Shown piece by piece: positions 57,503-64,000 of a stretch of 64,000 bases of DNA. The translations under genes and the position numbers were made by a program. The notes under the pieces are model-generated. The model saw nothing but the letters and a program-made list of their open reading frames with translations, was not told the DNA's origin and made no database searches. This stretch comes from GCA-2687025 sp964473525 (GTDB lineage: Bacteria; Poribacteria; WGA-4E; GCA-2687025), in the NCBI GenBank assembly GCA_964473525.1, contig CAYYPK010000010.1, positions 152,852 to 216,851 of the forward strand, read 5' to 3'. Positions within the stretch are counted from its first letter, which is position 1. Each line of letters begins with the position of its first letter.

Positions 57503-58575
57503 TGGCCCGTCGCGTGTTGGTGGCCATGAGCGGAGGTGTCGACTCGTCCGTCGTCGCGCACCTGCTGAAGGAACGCGGCGACGACGTCCTCGGCGTCACC
57601 ATGCGCCTTGGAAACCACGACACCGTCGAGCCCGACGCGGATAAGCCTACCTGCTGCGGCCTGGACGGCATCCGGGACGCGCGACGCGTGGCGTCCCAGC
57701 TCGACATCCCATATTACGCGGTCAACTACGAGCAGCTCTTCGCCGAGAAGGTCGTCGACTACTTCACGGACGAGTACCTGAACGGCCGCACGCCGAACCC
57801 TTGCGTCATGTGCAACCAGGAGCTGAAGTTCGGCAAGCTGCTGGAGCTCGCCGACGACGTGGGAGCCGACTACGTCGCGACTGGGCACTACGCCCGCATC
57901 GACGGCTACGAGGGCGCACTGTCGCTTCGTAGAGCCCGAGACGACTCCAAGGACCAGACCTACGTGCTGTTTTCGATGACACAGGATCAGCTCGCCCGAA
58001 CGGCGTTCCCTCTTGGTGACATGACGAAGGACGAAGTGCGAGACGTCGCGCGGGAGTTGGGGCTCGCCACCGCAGAGAAGCCCGAGAGCCAGGAGATATG
58101 CTTCATCCCGGATGACGACTACCGTCGATTCCTGCGGGATAGGCTGCCGGGCACGGTGCGGCCAGGCGTCATTGCCGACGCAGCCGGCCGCGAGGTGGGC
58201 GCCCACTCTGGCGCCGCCAACTACACGGTGGGGCAGCGCCGCGGGCTAGGCATCTCGGCCGACGCGCCCGTGTATGTGACCGAGATCCACGCAGGTGAGA
58301 ACGTCGTCGTCGTTGGGTCGGCTGACAAGCTGCTTCGGTCGGAGTGCGTCGTGGACCGGGTCAACTGGGTCGCTGGCGAGGCGCCGCAGACCGCGGTCGA
58401 GGCGACCGTAAAGATCCGCTACCGCGACCCTGGGGCCCCGGCGAAGGTGTTCGCCGACGCGGAGGGTTCCGCTCGCGTCGAATTCGCCGAACCGCGACGC
58501 GCCATCACTCCTGGTCAGGCGGCGGTTTTCTACGATAGTGATCGCGTTCTGGGCGGGGGTTGGATCGCTCGCTGA
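57502..58575 (+). CDS. mnmA: tRNA 2-thiouridylase MnmA
   Basis: 357 residues. PP-loop SGGVDSSVVAH (10-16), then TPNPCVMCNQELKFG with the catalytic Cys and ESQEICFIPDDDYRRF with the second Cys. Makes 2-thiouridine at position 34 of tRNA. I chose ATG at 57502; GTG at 57499 is an alternative. Its last 71 bases overlap the 3' end of the minus-strand methyltransferase gene. Confidence 0.95.
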   Translation: MARRVLVAMSGGVDSSVVAHLLKERGDDVLGVTMRLGNHDTVEPDADKPTCCGLDGIRDARRVASQLDIPYYAVNYEQLFAEKVVDYFTDEYLNGRTPNPCVMCNQELKFGKLLELADDVGADYVATGHYARIDGYEGALSLRRARDDSKDQTYVLFSMTQDQLARTAFPLGDMTKDEVRDVARELGLATAEKPESQEICFIPDDDYRRFLRDRLPGTVRPGVIADAAGREVGAHSGAANYTVGQRRGLGISADAPVYVTEIHAGENVVVVGSADKLLRSECVVDRVNWVAGEAPQTAVEATVKIRYRDPGAPAKVFADAEGSARVEFAEPRRAITPGQAAVFYDSDRVLGGGWIAR

Positions 58576-59050
58576 ACATCCGCCGCCTCGCTTGACGCCC
58601 CTCCTCCTTCATGACGCGGTCAGCCATGACGATGGAGCCAGCGATCGCCACGTTCAGCGAGACGTGCTCGCGCGCGGGTACCTGCACGATCTTGGTCCTA
58701 CGCCGCAACGACAGGTACTCCTCCGGCACCCCCATGTACTCAGACCCGAGGATGTAGACCGCGCGCTCTGGGTGCACGAACGTCCGCAGGTCGCAGGCGT
58801 CCTCGTGCATCTCGATGACGACGAATTCCGCGTTCGCGGGCATGGCGCGCTCGAACTGCTGGGCGTCCGCGAAGTGAAATACCGGTTGGTGCCGGTCGAA
58901 CCCGTGCGCGGCCTCGTTCTCAACCGGGAACGCGGCGCCTATGGAGAAGACTGCGGTCGCCCCGAACACGTGCGAGGAGCGGATGAGCGTGCCTATGTTG
59001 AGCGTGTTCCGTGGCTCGACGACGCCCATCATGAAGAACCCGCGCTCCAT
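58505..59050 (-). CDS. SpoU/TrmH-type tRNA/rRNA 2'-O-methyltransferase
   Basis: 181 residues, SPOUT fold. Motif 1 PRNTLNIGTLIRSSHVFGA, motif 2 VYILGSEYMGVPEE, motif 3 VQVPAREHVSLNVAIAGSIV with the knot. I chose ATG at 59050 (MERGFFMMGVVEP); a start at 59140 would add 30 low-complexity residues. The target base is unknown. The 3' 71 bases overlap mnmA tail to tail, and the basic C-terminus (RRRMFSERSNPRPERDH) is read from mnmA's complement. Confidence 0.88.
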   Translation of the reverse strand: MERGFFMMGVVEPRNTLNIGTLIRSSHVFGATAVFSIGAAFPVENEAAHGFDRHQPVFHFADAQQFERAMPANAEFVVIEMHEDACDLRTFVHPERAVYILGSEYMGVPEEYLSLRRRTKIVQVPAREHVSLNVAIAGSIVMADRVMKEEGRQARRRMFSERSNPRPERDHYRRKPPPDQE

Positions 59051-59072
59051 TCCTAGCCCTCCACGACTGCGC

Positions 59073-59858
59073 TCAGCCCCGCTGCCCGTCGAGCGAGAAG
59101 AACGCGCGCGCGGTTCGCGAGGTCGCTGAGGCGAGGTCATTCAGGTCCACCCCGCGCGCCTCCGCCACCGTGTCGGCGACCGCCGCCACGTAGGCGGGCT
59201 CGTTCCTCTTGCCGCGCCGGAACTGCGGGGTTAGCCACGGGCAGTCGGTCTCTAGCACGAACGCGTCCTCTGGCAGGCGCGCCACCGTCGCTCGCAAGTC
59301 CGCGGACTTGGGGTACGTGACGACGCCGCCAATGCCCAACGTGCACCCCATGCCCAACGCGCGCGTGGCCACATCGTACGAGTCGCCAAAGCAGTGCAAC
59401 AGCGCGCGCACGCTGCCACGGTAGTCGTCCAGCGTGGCCAGTACGTCGTCTGTAGCATCCCGATTGTGGATGACGAGAGGCAGACCAGCGTCCGCCGCGA
59501 GTTCGATCTGGCCGCGGAACGCCGCCTGCTGTATGGCCGGATGGCATCGGTCGCGGTAGTAGTCGAGCCCTGTCTCACCGATGGCGACTACGCGCGGGTG
59601 TTCGGCCAGGTCGCGCAGTTCGTCGCGCAGTTCCACCGACCAGCCTGCGGCGTCGTGGGGATGCAGCCCGGCCGTCGCCCAGCAGGCCGCGTGGCTCTCC
59701 GCGAGATCCACGGCGGCGTGTGAGGTAAGCGCGTCGATCCCTACGTTCACGATGCCGTGTACACCAGCGTCGGCCGCCCGGACGTACACATCATCGCGAT
59801 CGGCGTCGTACGTCGAGATCTGCGTATGCGCGTGGGTGTCGAACAGGTCGAGGGCCAT
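59073..59858 (-). CDS. tatD: TatD family metal-dependent hydrolase
   Basis: 261 residues. Metal motifs: FDTHAHT (His9, His11), AIGETGLDYYRD, VIHNRDATDD, LHCFGD and VLETDCPWL. TatD-type proteins are Mg-dependent DNases or related amidohydrolases. Its start meets the metG stop within one base, a close link seen in many genomes (metG-tatD). Confidence 0.93.
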   Translation of the reverse strand: MALDLFDTHAHTQISTYDADRDDVYVRAADAGVHGIVNVGIDALTSHAAVDLAESHAACWATAGLHPHDAAGWSVELRDELRDLAEHPRVVAIGETGLDYYRDRCHPAIQQAAFRGQIELAADAGLPLVIHNRDATDDVLATLDDYRGSVRALLHCFGDSYDVATRALGMGCTLGIGGVVTYPKSADLRATVARLPEDAFVLETDCPWLTPQFRRGKRNEPAYVAAVADTVAEARGVDLNDLASATSRTARAFFSLDGQRG

Positions 59859-61786
59859 CAGGAGACGCGCGACCCGGACGGTATGTCCGTCGGGAACTCA
59901 GCGAGCACGAGGGAGCCGTCGGCCGCGTTGCCAGCGAGGAGCATGCCCTGCGATTCCACGCCGAAGACCTTGCGGGGCTGTAGGTTGGCCACAACGATGA
60001 TGCGCTTGCCAACCATCTCATCGGCTGTGTAGTGCTTCGCCACGCCCGCGACGATCGTCCGCGTCTCGTCACCGACCTCGATCGTCAACTTCAGAAGCTT
60101 GTCGGCCTTTGGCACCGCTTCGGCTTCGAGCACCAGGGCTGTTCGGAGGTCGACCTTGGTGAAGTCATCGAACGTGATGATGCCCTCATCCCCCTCCTCT
60201 GACTCCTCTGTCTCCCCCGGCGCCACGGCCGCTTCGGGCTCTTCCTCGTCGTCGTCGGCCTGCACTTCAAGGCGAGGAAAGAGAGGTCGCACGTCGCCCA
60301 ACGGCGCGTCGGCCACGAGGCCGCCCCACGACAGGCTGTCGAGAGTCTGCTCGTCCGGGCGCTCTACGCCCAACTGCCGGTGCAGGCCCTCCGCCCCGCC
60401 GGGTATCGCTGGCGTTACCATCACCGCCGCCCAGCGCACCGCCTCCATCGCGCAGTAGAGGATCGTCCCGGCGCGCGCCTTGTCGCCGCCCTTCGCGACT
60501 TCCCACGGTCGCGTGTCCGCCATGTACTTGTTCGCCGTCCGGATCAGCCCAAGAGCCTGGTCCATCCCCACGTGCACGGCGTACGCGTCCATGGCCTCGA
60601 CGTAGTCATCCCTGGCGGCCTCGGCGGCGCCGATGAGATCACGGTCGACGTCCGCAAGTTCGCCTAGCTCGGGAGTACGTCCGTCGAAGTGCTGTTTGAC
60701 GAGATTCAGCGTGCGGTTGAGCATGTTCCCGAGGTCGTTGGCGAGATCCGCATTGTAGCGCGCCGCGAACGACGCCCACGTGAAATCGCCGTCCTGCCCG
60801 AACGGCATGTCCCGGACGAGGAAGTAGCGGATCGCGTCCACACCGAACTGGTTCACCGCTTCGACGGGATCCACGTAGATGCCGCGGGACTTGCTCATCT
60901 TCTCGCCGCGGAGGGTCAGGAACCCGTGGACGCAGACCGTCTTGGGTAGCGGCAGGCCGGCGCTCATGAGCATGGCGGGCCAGTAGATGCAATGGAACCG
61001 CCAGATGTCCTTGCCGATGACGTGAGCGTCCGCCGGCCAGTACTTGTCGTACTGCGCGTCGTTCGACGGAAACCCAACGCCGGTCAGGTAGTTGATGAGC
61101 GCGTCGAACCACACATAGATGACGTGGTCGTCATCGATGGGGGTCTGGATACCCCATTTCACGGTGGTTCGCGAGATGCTGAAGTCGCGGAGTCCACGCT
61201 CGATGAACGCCACTACCTCGTTGCGGCGTGTTGCAGGCTGCACGAAGGTCGGGTTGTCGCGGTGGAAGTCGAGTAGGCGCTGCTCGTACTTCGAAAGGGC
61301 GAAGAAGAAGTTCTCCTCCTCCAGCCACTCGCACTCCGTCTCGTGCGTTGGGCAGGCTGACCCGTCGGTCAGATCCTCCTCCTCGTAGTACGCCTCGCAC
61401 GAATTGCAGTAGTACCCCTCGTACTTGCTCTTGTAGATGTCGCCGTTGTCGAACGCGCGCTGGAAGAAGTCGCGCGCTGCATCCTTGTGGCGAGGTTCCG
61501 TGGTGCGCACGAAGTCGTCGTTGGAGATACCGAGCGCGTGCCACGTGTTCTGTATCGCCGCTGCCATGTCATCGACGTAAGCCTGAGGCTCCTGGCCGGC
61601 TTCCCGTGCAGCCATCTCGCAGTTCTGGCTGTTCTCGTCCAGTCCGGTGAGGAAGTGCACGTCGTAGCCCGCCAGGCGCTTGTACCGAGCGATGACGTCC
61701 GTGACGACCATCTCGTACGAGTGCCCGAGATGCGGCAGCGCGTTCACATACGGGATCGCGGTCGTGATATAGAACGTGGGCTTCAT
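59858..61786 (-). CDS. metG: methionyl-tRNA synthetase
   Basis: 642 residues. HIGH signature HLGH (19-22), KMSKS motif GEKMSKSRG in the second half of the catalytic domain, zinc knuckle CNSCEAYYEEEDL with CPTHETECEW, and FDALINYLTGVGFP. The last 110 residues form the tRNA-binding (EMAP II-like) domain after an acidic linker (DDDEEEPEAAVAPGE): FTKVDLRTALVLEAEAVPKADKLLKLTIEVG (in parts). It charges tRNA-Met. Followed by tatD. Confidence 0.97.
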   Translation of the reverse strand: MKPTFYITTAIPYVNALPHLGHSYEMVVTDVIARYKRLAGYDVHFLTGLDENSQNCEMAAREAGQEPQAYVDDMAAAIQNTWHALGISNDDFVRTTEPRHKDAARDFFQRAFDNGDIYKSKYEGYYCNSCEAYYEEEDLTDGSACPTHETECEWLEEENFFFALSKYEQRLLDFHRDNPTFVQPATRRNEVVAFIERGLRDFSISRTTVKWGIQTPIDDDHVIYVWFDALINYLTGVGFPSNDAQYDKYWPADAHVIGKDIWRFHCIYWPAMLMSAGLPLPKTVCVHGFLTLRGEKMSKSRGIYVDPVEAVNQFGVDAIRYFLVRDMPFGQDGDFTWASFAARYNADLANDLGNMLNRTLNLVKQHFDGRTPELGELADVDRDLIGAAEAARDDYVEAMDAYAVHVGMDQALGLIRTANKYMADTRPWEVAKGGDKARAGTILYCAMEAVRWAAVMVTPAIPGGAEGLHRQLGVERPDEQTLDSLSWGGLVADAPLGDVRPLFPRLEVQADDDEEEPEAAVAPGETEESEEGDEGIITFDDFTKVDLRTALVLEAEAVPKADKLLKLTIEVGDETRTIVAGVAKHYTADEMVGKRIIVVANLQPRKVFGVESQGMLLAGNAADGSLVLAEFPTDIPSGSRVS

Positions 61787-61832
61787 GGGCTTCCCGGCGA
61801 AGAATCAGGGCGACCGCAGGCCGGCCGCCAAT

Positions 61833-62831
61833 CTATAGAAGGCTTGCACGACCCCAAGGGGAGGTCAAGGGAGTCTCGACGAGTTGCAGCGCGAGCGTCT
61901 CCAGCGCGAGCGGGGCGCTGATGTTCCTTCGCAGCCGGTACGAGGCGTCCATCACGGCGAGCATCTTCGCCCGCACCGAAGCGTACGTCTCGCGCTTTGC
62001 CAGGGCGCGCAGGGCGTGGACGTGCTCCGCGTGTTCCAGAGGCGCGGAGGGAGCCGTACAGAGCAGCAACAGGTCGTGGTACCAGCTCAACAGCGTGTCC
62101 AGCTTCGCCGGGTCCGCCTGCCACTCGGCGGCAAGCCTGAACGCGTGCATTGGGGCCGAATCCGCTATCGGCGAAGGCGCCCCCTCCGCCGTGAGGGTGT
62201 CCTGACCGAGCATCGCGATAGCCGACCCAATGCGTCCCCGGGAACGCAGCGCGAGCGCGCGGGCGCGTTGGGGATCGACCCCACGCCCGACCAGCCCCGC
62301 GACCGCGTCATCGAGCGGCAGCGGCAGGAAGCGCAGCTCCTGGCACCGCGACCGGATAGTCGGGAGCATGACGTCGATGCTGCGCGTCGTAAGGACGAGC
62401 ACACCCGACCCCGGCGGCTCCTCGAGCGTCTTGAGCAGAGCGTTCGCGGCCTCCGGCCGCATCTTCTCCGCGTCCGTCACGACATAGACTTTGTAGCGCC
62501 CTTCGCTCGGACGCAGACTGATAAGACGTTGTAGCTCGCGGATCTGAGCGATGCGCAGCGTCGCCCCGTCGGGCCGGATGAACGCGATGTCGGGGTGGTT
62601 GCCGTCCGCCGCGCGGCGGCACGACCCACACGCCCCGCAGGCATCGTCAGCGGACGCCAGGCAGTTGAGCGCGGCCGCGAACGCCGCCGCAACAGTCTTC
62701 TTCCCGAGGCCCGGTACGCCCGCGAAGAGGTAGCCGCCACCGACGCGGTCTGAGGCTATGGCGCGCCGCAGGAGCGTCGTCTGCCTCTCGTGGCCAACGA
62801 CAGCGCGGAGTGTGCGGGGCGTGGTGGACAT
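61833..62831 (-). CDS. holB: DNA polymerase III delta' subunit
   Basis: 332 residues. AAA+ clamp-loader fold: P-loop-like GVPGLGKKTVA, zinc cysteines DACGACGSC, and sensor 1 SRC in RSRCQELRFLP. The NALLKTLEEPPGSGVLVLTT segment is diagnostic of HolB/DnaX. HolB has a conserved C-terminal domain like that seen from residue 205 on. It lies between a flotillin-like gene (27-base gap) and metG (46-base gap). Confidence 0.93.
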   Translation of the reverse strand: MSTTPRTLRAVVGHERQTTLLRRAIASDRVGGGYLFAGVPGLGKKTVAAAFAAALNCLASADDACGACGSCRRAADGNHPDIAFIRPDGATLRIAQIRELQRLISLRPSEGRYKVYVVTDAEKMRPEAANALLKTLEEPPGSGVLVLTTRSIDVMLPTIRSRCQELRFLPLPLDDAVAGLVGRGVDPQRARALALRSRGRIGSAIAMLGQDTLTAEGAPSPIADSAPMHAFRLAAEWQADPAKLDTLLSWYHDLLLLCTAPSAPLEHAEHVHALRALAKRETYASVRAKMLAVMDASYRLRRNISAPLALETLALQLVETPLTSPWGRASLL

Positions 62832-62858
62832 CGCGCGGACCCTAACTGTGCGACCGCG

Positions 62859-64000
62859 CTACTGGGGTGGCTTCACGAGGCCGCCCAGGTACTCGGCGAG
62901 CTTGTCCGCGACTGCCTGGGCGTCAACATCGGCGAAGTTGAAGAGTTCCTTGAGGACCGGCGCCAGGACACCGGTGTCCATGAGCGCGTTCGCTACACGC
63001 CCCATGTTGCTCCGGCCGGCCGGCGAACCCTCCTGGTTCCCCATGTCGAGGATCTTGATGCTGTCGATCTGCTCCACCGGCTTCATCATCTGCTCAACGA
63101 GTTCAGGGGATGTCTCAATGAGCTCCAAGATGGCCTCCTGGACAAGCACCGCCTGATCGGCGGAGTTGCGGGCCTGCAGGTGGGCCATCTCGCCTTCGGC
63201 CTTCGCCCTGGCTTCGGACAGAATCGCTTCGGCCAGGCGCTCTATGGGGACGGCCTGTCCCTCGGCGTTGATGACGGAGACTTCGCGTTGCCACTCGGCT
63301 TCGCGCGTGCGCTGGACCGCAGTCACGTTGACCAAGGCCTCGCTCTTGTCGGCCTCTGCCTCCAGCTTCGTGCGCTCCGCCTCCTCGGTGTCTCGCTGGC
63401 GCTCGTAGACCGCGATGTTGCGGTCTTCACCCCGCACGGCGACCTGCTGCTCTTGCCCCAGCCGCGCCGTTTCAACTAGCAGCGTGCGCTGGATCTCGGC
63501 TTCCTGCACCTGCCTGGTCTGGCTGATCTGCGCGGTCTCCACGATCAGGTTCTTGTCGATATCGCGGGTCTGTACCACCTGCTCCTGGTCGATACGCGCG
63601 GTCTCGGTAGCCAACGCGCGCTCGACATCGCGCACCTGCACCGCTTCCTGCTGCGCGATCTGAGCCGTCTCGACGCCCAGGTTCCGCTCAATCTCGCGCT
63701 CCAGGACTGACTGCTCCTGGCCCAGGCGCGCGGTCTCGACCTGCAGCGTCCGCTCGATCTCGGCTTCCTGCACCTGTCGCGTCTGGTCGATCTGCGCGCT
63801 CTCCACAATCAAGTTCTTGTCGATGTCGCGAGTCTGCACGACGCGTTCCTGGTCGATTCGTGCCGTCTCGGTAGCCAGCGCGCGCTCGACATCACGCACC
63901 TGCACGGCTTCCTGCTGCGCGATCTGAGCCGTCTCGACGCCGAGATTCCGCTCGATCTCGCGCTCGCGGACGGCCTGCTCCTGACCCAACCGCGCCGTCT
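62859..64000 (-). CDS. flotillin-like membrane-scaffold protein, C-terminal part (5' end beyond window)
   Basis: The frame is open to the window edge, so the N-terminal SPFH domain is outside. What is visible is a long coiled coil of 22-residue repeats (ETARLGQEQxVxEREIERNLxV type), then a Glu/Ala/Arg-rich helix (AERTKLEAEADKSEALVNVTAVQRTREAEW) and a C-terminal domain (EMAHLQARNSADQAVLVQEAILELIETSPELVEQMMKPVEQIDSIKIL, segments). This tail, with its DSIKIL end, is the flotillin signature. Flotillins form oligomers at ordered membrane regions. First gene visible in the minus-strand run to trmH. Confidence 0.8.
   Translation of the reverse strand, partial: TARLGQEQAVREREIERNLGVETAQIAQQEAVQVRDVERALATETARIDQERVVQTRDIDKNLIVESAQIDQTRQVQEAEIERTLQVETARLGQEQSVLEREIERNLGVETAQIAQQEAVQVRDVERALATETARIDQEQVVQTRDIDKNLIVETAQISQTRQVQEAEIQRTLLVETARLGQEQQVAVRGEDRNIAVYERQRDTEEAERTKLEAEADKSEALVNVTAVQRTREAEWQREVSVINAEGQAVPIERLAEAILSEARAKAEGEMAHLQARNSADQAVLVQEAILELIETSPELVEQMMKPVEQIDSIKILDMGNQEGSPAGRSNMGRVANALMDTGVLAPVLKELFNFADVDAQAVADKLAEYLGGLVKPPQ
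63410..64000 (-). repeat. 22-residue coiled-coil repeats, with a 264-base super-repeat
   Basis: At least nine units of 66 bases. Four successive unit types (ETARLGQ, ETAQIAQ, ETARIDQ, E[ST]AQI[DS]Q) form a 264-base block that is repeated almost identically twice and starts a third time. For example, the coding for the ALATETARI unit at 63608 recurs near-identically 264 bases further on. The near-identity suggests recent expansion. Confidence 0.85.

Overview
The window is a GC-rich (roughly 65 %) stretch of bacterial chromosome with tight gene packing, many GTG/TTG starts and one 10-N scaffold gap, which points to a metagenome assembly. It mixes housekeeping genes (fatty-acid synthesis, rnc, folK, gmk, rpoZ, rpsR, rng, mnmA, metG, holB) with an accessory set: Gfo/Idh oxidoreductase, phytanoyl-CoA dioxygenase-like, sulfatase-like, DUF362, HpcH-type aldolase, and large secreted Ig-repeat and NHL proteins. 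There are also PorV-like and PorX-like proteins. I infer a free-living or sponge/marine-associated lineage near the FCB group, such as Latescibacterota or Poribacteria. That assignment rests on gene content only, with no rRNA in the window. No tRNA, rRNA, CRISPR array, insertion sequence or phage gene was seen.

Layout. 1-4.7 kb: end of fabH, then fabD-fabG-acpP-fabF-rnc-folK, partly overlapping. 4.9-12.1 kb: a secreted protein of about 2,090 residues with some 16 Ig-like repeats and a FlgD/T9SS-type C-terminal domain, followed by a PorV/UPF0164-like outer-membrane protein. 12.4-20.8 kb: GNAT acetyltransferase; a minus-strand unit of two ABC exporter halves plus an NHL/beta-barrel protein; a phosphohexomutase; and a 32-residue single-span membrane protein. 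21-26.3 kb: a five-gene operon (Gfo/Idh, PhyH-like dioxygenase, left-handed beta-helix protein, TPR protein, DUF362). 26.4-35.9 kb: degenerate TlpA-like protein, ammonium transporter behind a sigma-54 promoter, aldolase, NIL protein, DnaJ, two sulfatase-fold enzymes and an OmpA lipoprotein.

36.2-40.5 kb: the most unusual locus. An ECF sigma factor and a zinc-finger anti-sigma factor are coupled to an exported protein that carries two intact caspase-like domains, an 11-fold AGAVN-type repeat and a C-terminal barrel-like domain. 40.5-46.4 kb (minus strand): vWA membrane protein, HAD phosphatase, hypothetical protein, Tat-exported Rieske lipoprotein, rpsR, rpoZ, gmk, yicC. 46.6-54.8 kb: hypothetical protein, hexaheme cytochrome, PPi-type phosphofructokinase, RecD2-like helicase, a sensor histidine kinase and a PorX-like receiver-PglZ protein. 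55.4-58.6 kb: rng-moaC-mnmA. 58.5-64 kb (minus strand): flotillin-like protein (cut by the window edge), holB, metG, tatD, SpoU methyltransferase.

Two themes link distant parts. First, a possible type IX secretion module: the giant protein with its C-terminal domain and PorV-like partner at 5-12 kb, and the kinase/PorX-like pair at 51.7-54.8 kb. Second, envelope remodelling or surveillance: the sigma/anti-sigma/caspase operon, NHL-barrel protein, ABC exporter, OmpA and vWA proteins. Both are inferences from domain content and order.
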